Assembly (NCBI GenBank): GCA_003543245.1
Contig: DPJB01000020.1
Span: forward strand, 4,063 to 53,147
DNA from: Moraxellaceae bacterium
GTDB lineage: Bacteria > Pseudomonadota > Gammaproteobacteria > Pseudomonadales > Moraxellaceae
Reading direction: 5' to 3'
Length of the DNA: 49,085 nt
Part shown: piece after piece, positions 33,687 through 42,289 of the stretch
How the letters are laid out: the number at the start of each line of letters is the position of its first letter
Numbering within the stretch: the stretch's first letter is position 1
The notes under the pieces: generated by a model
Seen by the model: the letters and a program-made list of their open reading frames with translations, nothing else
The model's database searches: none
What the model was told of the DNA's origin: nothing
Translations under genes and position numbers: made by a program

Positions 33687-34555
33687 TATTGCGCTCCCGT
33701 TGCGTCAGTAGCGGCATTCTCGACGCGCAGCGGACGATTGAAGAGCAGCAGGACATGACGACTGCGATCAAGTTCAGCAGAAGGCCTTGCATCAATTTCA
33801 GCGAACTCGCCGGTGCCACTCTTGCCCACCCGGGTAACCACCCCCACCGGATAGCCGGCCGGATAGCGCATGCCCAGCCCGGAGCTCAGCAACTGGTCGC
33901 CCACCTTCACATCTGCCGACTCAGGCACATACTGCAGACGCAGCTGATCTATCTCGCCAGTGCCGGCCACAATCGCACGAACACCGTTACGCGCAATACG
34001 CACCGGAACCGCATGTTCACGATCAGCAATCAGCATCGCACGTGAAGTGGTTGGTCCCACCTCGATAATCTGCCCCATCAGGCCGCGGGCATCCAGAATG
34101 GGCTGCCCCACATAAGCGCCGACATCCAGCCCCTTGTTGACCAGAATGATGTGTCGGAACGGATCGGCATCCACACCGATAATCTCTGCAATCAGGACAC
34201 GACCATCCACCACCAGCGTGGAGTCGATCAGGCCGCGCAGGCGTGCATTTTCCGCCGCCAGTTCGGAGAACTTCTGCAAACGTCCGGACAACACCAGCAA
34301 CTGGCTTTTCAGGTAGGAGTTTTCCGCACGCAGGTCGGTTTCATCCAGCGCGACCTCGGTCGTCACATTGGACAAGCGTCCCGGCCAGCTCATCATGCTG
34401 TAAACCGGTGAGAGCAGCCCGTTGATCTGGAAGCGCACCGGCTCGGTGACAAAATGAAAGCGCACATCAACGAACATCAGACCAGCCGCCAACAAGGCCG
34501 CAAACAGCAGGCTATAGCCGCCGTTAGAGGTTTTGCTGAAAAGCGTGGTTTCGAT
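33686..34555 (-). CDS. mreC: Rod shape-determining protein MreC (apparent AUC start)
   Basis: MreC links MreB to the periplasmic wall-synthesis enzymes. It has one transmembrane helix (YSLLFAALLAAGLMFVDVRF), a coiled coil (LRAENSYLKSQLLVL) and the beta domain IAEIIGVDADPFRHIILVNKG. No ATG, GTG or TTG occurs between the in-frame stop (34577) and a TTG at 34495 that would cut the membrane helix in half. The only good ribosome site (AAGGAG, 34563-34568) points to two consecutive ATC codons; the one at 34553-34555 is 7 bases away and gives 289 residues, the expected N-terminus (ETTLFSKTSNGG). I use that start. Confidence 0.8.
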   Translation of the reverse strand: METTLFSKTSNGGYSLLFAALLAAGLMFVDVRFHFVTEPVRFQINGLLSPVYSMMSWPGRLSNVTTEVALDETDLRAENSYLKSQLLVLSGRLQKFSELAAENARLRGLIDSTLVVDGRVLIAEIIGVDADPFRHIILVNKGLDVGAYVGQPILDARGLMGQIIEVGPTTSRAMLIADREHAVPVRIARNGVRAIVAGTGEIDQLRLQYVPESADVKVGDQLLSSGLGMRYPAGYPVGVVTRVGKSGTGEFAEIDARPSAELDRSRHVLLLFNRPLRVENAATDATGAQ

Positions 34556-34612
34556 GATGGCTCTCCTTGAGTCCGTTTAGTGCAACAGGGCAGATACTGA
34601 AACAGTGCTAAC

Positions 34613-34634
34613 AAAAAAGCCGGCACAGCCGGCT
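34613..34634 (-). terminator. Intrinsic terminator between mreB and mreC
   Basis: On the minus strand AGCCGGC and GCCGGCT form a 7-bp stem around TGT followed by TTTTTT. It lies about 125 bases after the mreB stop and 50 bases before mreC. It should end most mreB transcripts and lower mreCD expression relative to mreB. The 34635-34759 stretch before it shows nothing else. Confidence 0.85.
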
Positions 34635-34759
34635 CATTCATTTCTTTGCCACCATCCCTGGCCAACCGTATTGATGCGGGCAGGAGATGCAAGGCAAAAC
34701 CGGGCGAAACAGCGAAGTGGGGAGAACATCACCCTGGATCACCCGTTCAGCGAGCCCGG

Positions 34760-35815
34760 TTAATCCACAAACAGCATGTCGTAAGCGGGGTTATCCATGA
34801 ACTCCAGTGCACGACCACCGCCACGCGCCACGCAGGTCAACGGATCTTCGGCAACGATCACCGGCAGGCCGGTTTCCTTGCTGAGCAGCTTGTCGAGATC
34901 ACGCAGCAGTGCACCACCACCGGTGAGCACCATGCCACGCTCGGCGATGTCGGCAGAAAGTTCCGCCGGGGTCTGCTCCAGAGCACTCTTCACGGCGGTG
35001 ACGATACCGGTCAGCGGATCTTCGAGGGCACCGAGGATTTCGTCGGAGTTCAGGGTAAAGGAGCGCGGCACCCCTTCGGCCAGGTTACGGCCACGCACTT
35101 CAATCTCGCGCAGCTCGCCGCCAGGGAAGGCCGTACCGATTTCCTGCTTGATACGTTCGGCAGTGGACTCACCGATCAGGCAGCCATGCTGGCGACGTAC
35201 ATAGGACACGATGCAGTCGTCGAACAGGTCGCCGCCGATGCGGACCGAATCGGAGTACACGCAGCCGGACAGGGAAATAACGGCGATCTCGGTCGTACCG
35301 CCACCGATGTCCACCACCATGGAGCCACAGGCCTGTTCAACCGGCAGACCGGCGCCGATGGCAGCCGCCATGGGCTCCTCGATCAGGCGCACTTCGCGGG
35401 CACCGGCTCCGAGCACAGATTCCTTGATGGCACGACGCTCAACCAGCGTGGACTTGCAGGGCACACAGACCAGCACACGCGGGCGAGGCGGAAACAGGCT
35501 GCCGGAGCCCTTCTCGTGCACCTTCTTGATGAAGAACTGCAGCATCTTTTCGGTCACTTCAAAGTCGGCAATCACGCCGTCCTTGAGGGGACGAATGGCA
35601 GAAATGTTGCCCGGCGTACGGCCCAGCATGCGCTTGGCATCCACACCAACGGCCGCCACGGTCTTGGTGGCGCCACTCTGGCGAATGGCCACTACCGATG
35701 GCTCGTTCAGCACAATGCCGCGCTCGGGGGCATAGATCAGTGTATTGGCGGTCCCCAGATCAATGGAAAGATCAGAGGAGAACAGACCGAGGAAGCTTTT
35801 GAGAATGGGTAGCAT
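34760..35815 (-). CDS. mreB: Rod shape-determining protein MreB (actin homologue)
   Basis: MreB is the bacterial actin that guides lateral wall synthesis. The 351-residue sequence has the actin-fold phosphate loops SIDLGTANTL and VVDIGGGTTEIAV, the IEEPMAAAIGAGLPV hinge segment and the MVLTGGGALLRDLD motif. The start motif MLPILKSFLGLFSSDL includes an amphipathic membrane-binding segment. It is divergent from gatC across a 239-base region and followed by its own terminator. Confidence 0.97.
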   Translation of the reverse strand: MLPILKSFLGLFSSDLSIDLGTANTLIYAPERGIVLNEPSVVAIRQSGATKTVAAVGVDAKRMLGRTPGNISAIRPLKDGVIADFEVTEKMLQFFIKKVHEKGSGSLFPPRPRVLVCVPCKSTLVERRAIKESVLGAGAREVRLIEEPMAAAIGAGLPVEQACGSMVVDIGGGTTEIAVISLSGCVYSDSVRIGGDLFDDCIVSYVRRQHGCLIGESTAERIKQEIGTAFPGGELREIEVRGRNLAEGVPRSFTLNSDEILGALEDPLTGIVTAVKSALEQTPAELSADIAERGMVLTGGGALLRDLDKLLSKETGLPVIVAEDPLTCVARGGGRALEFMDNPAYDMLFVD

Positions 35816-35983
35816 GGAGCTGGGAACCTGATATTGAGTCGCTTGCGTGCGAGAACCGGGCCCGTCATTCGGGACGACCCGGATGTCCTTGGGAGGCCTG
35901 CATCACACCCTGTCCGCATGCTGGCACTGGGCGATGAACACAAGTCCCGGAAAATGGCGCTAACTCTAAACAAAGGAGGTTCT

Positions 35984-36011
35984 TTGGACAAGACGAGAAC
36001 TGTGCTAAGTT
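35984..36011 (+). promoter_or_regulatory. Candidate gatCAB promoter
   Basis: TTGGAC (35984-35989) and an extended -10 (TGCTAAGTT, with TAAGTT at 36006-36011) are 16 bases apart, ending 43 bases before the gatC ATG. This conflicts with the leader-peptide reading of the same bases. Confidence 0.45.
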
Positions 36012-36064
36012 GCGCCCTCTTACGCGTTTTCAACAAATTTCCACGAGTTTTCCCATGGCCCTGA
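35984..36064 (+). CDS. Possible short leader peptide coupled to gatC
   Basis: A perfect ribosome site AAAGGAGGT (35972-35980) is followed after three bases by a TTG that opens a 26-codon frame (MDKTRTVLSCALLRVFNKFP then RVFPWP). Its stop (36062-36064) overlaps the gatC start region, and gatC itself has no good ribosome site, so translation could pass from one to the other. Against this, TTGGAC at the same spot (35984-35989) with TGCTAAGTT (TAAGTT at 36006-36011) also looks like a promoter, in which case the site would not be transcribed. The two readings exclude each other. Confidence 0.3.
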   Translation: MDKTRTVLSCALLRVFNKFPRVFPWP

Positions 36065-36342
36065 CCGCCACCGAGGTCGCGAAGATCGCCCACCTCGCCC
36101 GCTTGGCATTGACCACCGAAGAAGAAGGCCAGGTCACTGCCCGTCTCAATGACATCCTTGGGCTTGTCGACCACCTGCAAGCCGCCGACACCGCCGGGAT
36201 CGAACCGATGGCCCATCCACTGGATGCCATCCAGCCGCTGCGCGAGGACACGGTGACCGAAACCGACCATCGCGAGCAGTACCAGGCCATTGCACCTGCC
36301 ACCGAGGCGGGCTGCTATCTGGTGCCCAAGGTCATTGAGTAA
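36055..36342 (+). CDS. gatC: Asp/Glu-tRNA amidotransferase subunit C
   Basis: GatC is the small subunit that wraps around GatA and GatB in the enzyme converting Asp-tRNA(Asn) and/or Glu-tRNA(Gln) to the amidated forms. The 95-residue product begins MALTATEVAKIAHLARLAL and carries RLNDILGLVDHLQAAD and the C-terminal GCYLVPKVIE, all typical. The ATG at 36055 is chosen for family length; there is no strong ribosome site directly before it. First gene of gatCAB. Confidence 0.94.
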   Translation: MALTATEVAKIAHLARLALTTEEEGQVTARLNDILGLVDHLQAADTAGIEPMAHPLDAIQPLREDTVTETDHREQYQAIAPATEAGCYLVPKVIE

Positions 36343-36395
36343 GCCACTCATTGCCCAGTGTATTTATTGCAGAGAACACTCATCGAGTAACCGTC

Positions 36396-37850
36396 ATGCA
36401 TCACAAGACCCTGGCCGAACTGGCCACCGGCCTCGCCGCCAAGGAATTCTCCAGCGTCGAGCTGACCCGGCACTTCCTGAACCGTATCCGCCAGCATGAT
36501 GGCCTGCTGAACAGCTTCATCACCGTATGTGACGGGCAGGCACTGGCCCAGGCCGCTGCGGCAGATGCCGCCCGTGCTGCCGGCAAGGCCGGCCTGCTGA
36601 CCGGGGTGCCGATGGCGCAAAAGGACATCTTTTGCACCGAGGGCGTGAAAACCACCTGTGCCTCGAAGATGCTCGACAGCTTCATCTCGCCCTATAACGC
36701 AGCCGTCATCGAACGCAGCCTGTCCGCAGGACTGGTGATGCTGGGCAAGACCAACATGGACGAGTTCGCCATGGGCTCATCCAACGAAACCAGCTTCTAT
36801 GGCCCGGTAAAAAATCCCTGGGACACCACAAAAGTACCCGGTGGCTCCTCCGGCGGCTCTGCTGCCGCCGTGGCGGCACGCCTGGCGCCGGCCGCGACCG
36901 GCACCGACACTGGCGGCTCCATTCGCCAGCCTGCCGCCCTGTGCAACCTGACCGGCCTCAAGCCCACCTACGGCCGTGTGTCCCGCTGGGGCATGATTGC
37001 CTTCGCCTCCAGCCTGGATCAGGCCGGTCCCATGACGCAGACCGCCGAAGACGCCGCCCTCCTCATGAATGTCATGGCTGGCCACGACTCGCGCGACTCC
37101 ACCTGCATCAACCATCCGGTGCCGGACTACACCGCCAACCTGAACGATTCGCTGCAGGGGCTGCGCATCGGCCTGCCGAAGCAGTATTTCGGTGAAGGCC
37201 TGGATGCCGGTGTTGCCACCGTTATCGAGCAGGCCATTGCCGAGCTGAAAAAACTCGGCGCCACCGTCGTGGACATTGACCTTCCCACATCCGATCTGGC
37301 GGTACCTGCCTATTACGTGATTGCGCCAGCAGAATGCTCATCCAACCTCTCCCGCTTTGACGGCGTGCGCTTTGGCCATCGCTGTGACAATCCGGCCGAT
37401 CTCACCGACCTCTACAAGCGTTCGCGCGCAGAAGGTTTTGGTGCCGAAGTGAAACGTCGCATCATGGTTGGCACCTATGCCCTCTCTGCCGGCTATTACG
37501 ACGCCTATTATGTGCAGGCACAGAAAGTGCGCCGCCTGATCAAGAATGATTTTGCCCGTGCCTTCGAGCAGTGCGACGTTATCGCCGGGCCGACGTCGCC
37601 GTCCGTGGCATTTGGCCTCGGCGAAAAACAGTCCGATCCGATTGCGATGTATCTCTCCGACATTTATACGATTGCCACCAATCTTGCCGGCCTGCCCGGC
37701 ATGAGCCTGCCCGCCGGTTTCGAAAAGAACCTGCCGGTTGGCCTGCAGCTGGTGGGCAATTACTGGAGCGAAGCGAAACTGCTCAACGTGGCACATCGCT
37801 ATCAGCAGGTCACCGACTGGCATCGCCGCATGCCGGCCACGTTTGAGTGA
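36396..37850 (+). CDS. gatA: Asp/Glu-tRNA amidotransferase subunit A
   Basis: GatA is the glutaminase/amidase subunit that releases ammonia for transamidation. The 484-residue amidase-signature protein has the full Ser-cisSer-Lys triad: Lys76 (AQKDIF), Ser152 in PGGSSGGSAAAV and Ser176 in GTDTGGSIRQPA. The frame opens earlier at a TTG (36351), but the ATG at 36396 starts the conserved MHHKTLAEL. It is 53 bases after gatC. Confidence 0.96.
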   Translation: MHHKTLAELATGLAAKEFSSVELTRHFLNRIRQHDGLLNSFITVCDGQALAQAAAADAARAAGKAGLLTGVPMAQKDIFCTEGVKTTCASKMLDSFISPYNAAVIERSLSAGLVMLGKTNMDEFAMGSSNETSFYGPVKNPWDTTKVPGGSSGGSAAAVAARLAPAATGTDTGGSIRQPAALCNLTGLKPTYGRVSRWGMIAFASSLDQAGPMTQTAEDAALLMNVMAGHDSRDSTCINHPVPDYTANLNDSLQGLRIGLPKQYFGEGLDAGVATVIEQAIAELKKLGATVVDIDLPTSDLAVPAYYVIAPAECSSNLSRFDGVRFGHRCDNPADLTDLYKRSRAEGFGAEVKRRIMVGTYALSAGYYDAYYVQAQKVRRLIKNDFARAFEQCDVIAGPTSPSVAFGLGEKQSDPIAMYLSDIYTIATNLAGLPGMSLPAGFEKNLPVGLQLVGNYWSEAKLLNVAHRYQQVTDWHRRMPATFE

Positions 37851-37861
37851 GGATGACGGAA

Positions 37862-39301
37862 ATGTCCTGGGAAGTTGTCATCGGTCTGGAAATCCACGTC
37901 CAGCTCAACACCAAATCGAAAATATTTTCTGGCTCCAGCACCACCTTCGGTGCCGAGCCCAACACACAGGCAAGCCTGATTGACCTCGGCATGCCGGGCG
38001 TATTGCCGGTGCTTAACAAGGCCGCCGTGCGCAATGCCATCAAGTTCGGCCTTGGCATTGATGCCGAACTTGGTCGCAAGAACGTGTTTGCACGCAAGAA
38101 CTACTTTTATCCGGATCTGCCCAAGGGCTACCAGATTTCGCAAATGGACCTGCCCATTGTTGGCAAGGGCCATATCGATATCCAGCTTGATGACGGCCAG
38201 ACCAAACGCGTCAATATTACGCGTGCGCATCTGGAAGAAGACGCGGGCAAATCACTGCACGAAGATTTTCATGGCATGACCGGCATTGACCTCAATCGTG
38301 CCGGTACGCCGTTGCTGGAAATCGTGTCCGAACCGGAAATGCGCTCTGCCAAGGAAGCAGTCGCCTATGCCAAGGCAATTCATGCCCTGATCCGTTACCT
38401 CGACATTTCCGACGGCAACATGGCCGAAGGCTCGATGCGTTGTGACTGCAACGTGTCGATACGCCAGAAAGGTACCGAAAAACTCGGAACACGCCGCGAG
38501 ATCAAGAACGTCAATTCGTTCAAGTTCATCGAAAAGGCCATCAACAGCGAAATCGAATGGCAGATTGACGAAATCGAGTCCGGCCGCAAGATCGAACAGT
38601 CCACGGTGCTCTACGACCCGAACACCAATCGCACCCGCGCCATGCGTAGCAAGGAAGAAGCAAACGACTACCGCTACTTCCCCGATCCCGACCTGCTGCC
38701 AATCGTCCTGGATGAGGCCCTGATCGCAGAGATTCGTGCCAGCCTGCCCGAACTGCCGGCCGCCCGCCGCGAGCGTTTCATCAGCCAGTACGGCCTACCC
38801 GGATACGATGCAGGCGTACTGGTCTCCAGCCGCGAACTCGCCGAATTTTTCGAAGCCACCGTGACGGCCGCCAATGGCGCTGCCAAACCGGCCTCGAACT
38901 GGATCATGGGTGACGTACTGGCCGCACTTAACCGCACCGAAAAAGACATCAGCGAAAGCCCGATCACACCGGCACAACTGGGTGGCCTGATCAACCGCAT
39001 CAATGACAACACCATCTCCGGCAAGATTGCCAAGCAGGTTTTCCAGGCACTGATGGATGGCGAAGGCGCCAGCGCCGATGAAATCATCGAGAAAAAGGGC
39101 CTCAAACAGGAATCGGATTCCGGCGCCATTGAAGCCCTGATTGATGAAGTAATTGCAGCCAATCCGGATAACGTTACCGCCTACCGCAGCGGCAAGGACA
39201 AGCTGTTCGGCTTCTTCGTGGGTGAAGTGATGAAGCGCTCGAAGGGCAAGGCCAATCCTGGCCAGGTCAACGAGATCCTGAAGAAAAAACTGGCAGGCTG
39301 A
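37862..39301 (+). CDS. gatB: Asp/Glu-tRNA amidotransferase subunit B
   Basis: GatB binds and activates the mischarged tRNA with ATP, receiving ammonia from GatA. The 479-residue protein starts MSWEVVIGLEIHVQL and includes NYFYPDLPKGYQISQ, GTPLLEIVSEP and the C-terminal YqeY-like tail NPGQVNEILKKKL. In-frame starts exist at 37847 (GTG) and 37853 (ATG), but the ATG at 37862 matches homologues and has GAGG nine bases upstream. A bidirectional terminator follows. Confidence 0.95.
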   Translation: MSWEVVIGLEIHVQLNTKSKIFSGSSTTFGAEPNTQASLIDLGMPGVLPVLNKAAVRNAIKFGLGIDAELGRKNVFARKNYFYPDLPKGYQISQMDLPIVGKGHIDIQLDDGQTKRVNITRAHLEEDAGKSLHEDFHGMTGIDLNRAGTPLLEIVSEPEMRSAKEAVAYAKAIHALIRYLDISDGNMAEGSMRCDCNVSIRQKGTEKLGTRREIKNVNSFKFIEKAINSEIEWQIDEIESGRKIEQSTVLYDPNTNRTRAMRSKEEANDYRYFPDPDLLPIVLDEALIAEIRASLPELPAARRERFISQYGLPGYDAGVLVSSRELAEFFEATVTAANGAAKPASNWIMGDVLAALNRTEKDISESPITPAQLGGLINRINDNTISGKIAKQVFQALMDGEGASADEIIEKKGLKQESDSGAIEALIDEVIAANPDNVTAYRSGKDKLFGFFVGEVMKRSKGKANPGQVNEILKKKLAG

Positions 39302-39315
39302 CAATGCCAGCGCAA

Positions 39316-39347
39316 TAAAAAGCCCGCGATTTCGCGGGCTTTTTTAT
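39316..39347. terminator. Bidirectional terminator between gatB and the ABC1 kinase gene
   Basis: AAAAAGCCCGCGA and TCGCGGGCTTTTT pair around a very short TT-centred loop, between convergent genes. A-runs and T-runs flank both sides. Confidence 0.88.
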
Positions 39348-39359
39348 TACTGAACCAGC

Positions 39360-40667
39360 TCAGTGCAACTGCAGCGGATTCATGCCGTCGCCCATGAAGG
39401 CAATGCGGTCATCTGCAAACATGTTCATGTCCGGCGCAAGAATCTTCACGTAACGGTCAAAGTAGAGGATCTGTTTCAGCAGCAGCGCAAAGGCACGCGG
39501 AAAGCGGATGCCGTGGCGCTCGCCCACTGCCACGATATCCAGCATGATGCGATTGATTTCGCCATCGTTGACCGCGCCGTTCAGCACATGCTCGGGATCA
39601 ACCGTGGTGAAGGCGCCATAAATTTCCTCCAGATCCTTTGCCAGCTTACCGGTATCAACAGCACGCTTTGTCATGCCGATCCTGGCCATGCTGGCGGCCA
39701 TCTTGGCGAAGTTTCCATCTGTCAGTGACTCGACAAAATCGGTGGTCGCGCCCCAGGTATCAGGATCAATACGACCGACAATACCAAAGTCGATAAACCC
39801 GATACGGCCATCGGTCAGCACCATCAGGTTGCCGGCATGCAGATCGGCATGAAAGCTTTCACAGAACATGAGACTGGCAAACCAGGTATTCATGGCCAGA
39901 ATCAGTGTGCCGGCAGGATCTTTCGAATACTTGCGGATGGTGTCGAGATCAGTGAGCGGCACGCCATAGAAGCGCTCCATTGTCAGTACGCGCAAACTGG
40001 ACGCGTGCTCATACACCTTTGGTGCAATTGCCGCCTGATTGCCGGTACGCTCAAGAAAGGCATTGAACTCGCCGATATTGCGCGCCTCCTTGTAGAAGTC
40101 GACCTCTTCCATCATGCAGGCCTGTATCTCCGAAACAATCGCGGACAACGAAGCGAACTTGATTTTCGGAAACGCCACTTCCACGATGCGCGCTGCAAAA
40201 TACAGGAAATTAAGATCAGTCAGCAGGATGTTTTCCACACCGGGCTTCTGGATCTTGATCACCACCGGCTCACCCGTCACCAGCGTAGCCGCATGCACCT
40301 GGGCAATCGAGGCTGATGCCAGCGGCACTTCATCAATATGCGAGAAGACTTCTTGCAGCGGACGCTGCAGTTCGCGCTGCAGCACCTCCTGCATCACACT
40401 GAACGGCAGCGACGATGTCTTGTCGAGGCAGTGCTGGAACTCGGTGACATACGCCTCGGGAAACAGCGAAGGCGAGCTGGCAATGAACTGGCCCAGCTTG
40501 ATGTATGTCGCGCCCAGCTTTTCAAACGTCTGGCGCAGCAGTCTTGGCGTGGGAGGACGATCACCCATGGCCCACGATATACCGGCCTGTGCCAGCACCA
40601 GCCCGGTCTGGCTGATGCGAAGCAGGCCCTTGAAGGCATTACCCAGATTTGCGTAACGGTTGCTCAT
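39360..40667 (-). CDS. ABC1/UbiB-family atypical kinase
   Basis: A 435-residue member of the ABC1/ADCK/UbiB family, atypical kinases or ATPases mostly tied to ubiquinone and lipid homeostasis. The diagnostic motifs are present: KLGQFIASSPSLFP (KxGQ), the Ala-rich loop ASASIAQVHA, VVIKIQKPG with the ATP lysine, HADLHAGN in the catalytic loop and FIDFGIVG for the metal-binding DFG. No C-terminal transmembrane pair is obvious, unlike UbiB proper, and ubiE/ubiJ are not adjacent, so I do not call it ubiB. It is transcribed toward gatB and is followed by a terminator. Confidence 0.87.
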   Translation of the reverse strand: MSNRYANLGNAFKGLLRISQTGLVLAQAGISWAMGDRPPTPRLLRQTFEKLGATYIKLGQFIASSPSLFPEAYVTEFQHCLDKTSSLPFSVMQEVLQRELQRPLQEVFSHIDEVPLASASIAQVHAATLVTGEPVVIKIQKPGVENILLTDLNFLYFAARIVEVAFPKIKFASLSAIVSEIQACMMEEVDFYKEARNIGEFNAFLERTGNQAAIAPKVYEHASSLRVLTMERFYGVPLTDLDTIRKYSKDPAGTLILAMNTWFASLMFCESFHADLHAGNLMVLTDGRIGFIDFGIVGRIDPDTWGATTDFVESLTDGNFAKMAASMARIGMTKRAVDTGKLAKDLEEIYGAFTTVDPEHVLNGAVNDGEINRIMLDIVAVGERHGIRFPRAFALLLKQILYFDRYVKILAPDMNMFADDRIAFMGDGMNPLQLH

Positions 40668-40679
40668 GCAGAAGTCCTC

Positions 40680-41435
40680 TCATCTATCCCTGAGGCTGCA
40701 GACAGCGCAGCCCGCGTCACGGCGCACTGAAAGGGTGCGCATCATCCCTGCCATGGCCTCCCAGAGCCAGAGCTTGCCGACCAGCGGCTCGCCCACTCCG
40801 GAAAGGATTTTCAGTGCTTCCGTAGCGGCCAGCGCTCCCACCACACCAACGACTGGCGCCAGTATGCCGGCCTCTGCACACGTCGCCGCCGCCTCGTCCA
40901 TCTCCGGGTACAGGCAGCGGTAACACGGCGATGCCGGCTGCCGGACATCAAATACGGCAAGCTGCGCGCCAAACCCGATGGCGGCAGCACTCACCAGCGG
41001 CACGCCCGCTGCCACGCACGCCGCATTGACGGCATCACGCGTGCCAAAGTTATCGCAGCCATCCACCACCAGATCAACCCGTGACAACAGGGCAGGCAGC
41101 GTATCGGCATCCAGCGCCACCGTAACCGCTTCACAGCGCACAAATGGGTTCACCACTGCAAGCCTGGCTGCCGCCACCTCGGCCTTAAGACGGCCCAGAT
41201 CCGCTTCGGCATAGAGCAACTGGCGCTGCAGGTTACTGGCCTCGATGACATCAAAGTCAGCCAGCAGCAATTCACCCACACCGGCGGCCGCCAGATACAG
41301 GCTGAGCGGACAGCCAATGCCCCCCATGCCCACAACCAGCACCCGGGCAGCCTTGAGTTTTTCCTGCGCCGCAATATCAAATGCCGGCAACATGATCTGC
41401 CGTGCATACCGCAGCAGCTCGTCATCACTCAGCAT
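40680..41435 (-). CDS. moeB: ThiF/MoeB/HesA-family adenylyltransferase
   Basis: An E1-like enzyme that adenylates the C-terminus of a small sulfur carrier (MoaD or ThiS). The 251-residue protein has the nucleotide loop VVGMGGIGCPLS, the DxxxxSNLQRQ motif (DVIEASNLQRQLLY), VVDGCDNFGTR and the zinc ligands CYRC and CAVC. Gene order moeB-prmC-prfA-hemA matches Pseudomonas, favouring MoeB (molybdopterin synthesis), but ThiF cannot be excluded from sequence. It overlaps prmC by seven bases. Confidence 0.85.
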   Translation of the reverse strand: MLSDDELLRYARQIMLPAFDIAAQEKLKAARVLVVGMGGIGCPLSLYLAAAGVGELLLADFDVIEASNLQRQLLYAEADLGRLKAEVAAARLAVVNPFVRCEAVTVALDADTLPALLSRVDLVVDGCDNFGTRDAVNAACVAAGVPLVSAAAIGFGAQLAVFDVRQPASPCYRCLYPEMDEAAATCAEAGILAPVVGVVGALAATEALKILSGVGEPLVGKLWLWEAMAGMMRTLSVRRDAGCAVCSLRDR

Positions 41436-42286
41436 GTGCCTGCCCCACCCAAAAAATAACGACCGAAGGTAATACGCTCATGCCCGTTCAGATCGGTACG
41501 TGACGCTACGTCCTGAAAGCCTGCTGCCTGCATGATGGCACGAACCTGCAGTGACTGGTCATGACCATGCTCAAGTGCCAGCCATCCCCCGGGCAAAAGA
41601 TGTAACGGCGCAAAAGACACCAGATGACGGATATCGTCGAGGCCATCGACACCAGACACCAGCGCCGATCGCGGCTCGAAGCGCACATCCCCTTGCGACA
41701 GATGCACATCATCCGCACGGATGTAGGGTGGATTGGACAATACGAGCTGAAAGCGGCGCTGTCCCAGCGGAGCAAACCAGCTACCCTGCAGGAACTCGAC
41801 CACCAGCCCCAGGCGCGCGGCATTGTCGTGCGCCACCAGCAGGGCATCCGGCGACGCATCCACCGCCGTAACCGCGCAGGCAGACCGCTCAGCCTTGACC
41901 GCCAGGGCAATGGCGCCACTGCCCGTACCCAGATCCAGTACAGGGACAGCAACATCAGCCGACAGCTTTTCCAGCGCAAACTCCACCAGCATTTCCGTTT
42001 CCGGGCGCGGGATCAGCGTATGGGCATTGACACGCAGATCCAGCGTCCAGAAGCCGCGCTCACCCAGCAAATGCGCCACCGGCTCACCCTGCTCGCGACG
42101 CTGCAGCAAGGCATCAAACCGTAATGCCTGCTCCGGCAAAAAACACTGATCATCATGGCTGTACAGCCACATGGCACTTTTGCCAAGCACCGCCAGCATC
42201 AGCAACTCGGCATCACGACGCGCACTTTCAGAACCTGCAACCTGCAGGCGTTGCGTGGCATCGCGCAATACATCGCGCAGCATCAT
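41429..42286 (-). CDS. prmC: Release factor glutamine methyltransferase
   Basis: PrmC methylates the glutamine of the GGQ motif in release factors 1 and 2 using S-adenosylmethionine. The 285-residue product has the helical N-terminal substrate-binding domain, LIPRPETEMLVE, the SAM-binding DLGTGSGAIAL (118-128) and the NPPY motif (185-188). It lies directly downstream of its substrate gene prfA, three bases after the stop. Confidence 0.95.
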   Translation of the reverse strand: MMLRDVLRDATQRLQVAGSESARRDAELLMLAVLGKSAMWLYSHDDQCFLPEQALRFDALLQRREQGEPVAHLLGERGFWTLDLRVNAHTLIPRPETEMLVEFALEKLSADVAVPVLDLGTGSGAIALAVKAERSACAVTAVDASPDALLVAHDNAARLGLVVEFLQGSWFAPLGQRRFQLVLSNPPYIRADDVHLSQGDVRFEPRSALVSGVDGLDDIRHLVSFAPLHLLPGGWLALEHGHDQSLQVRAIMQAAGFQDVASRTDLNGHERITFGRYFLGGAGTC

Positions 42287-42289
42287 GGC

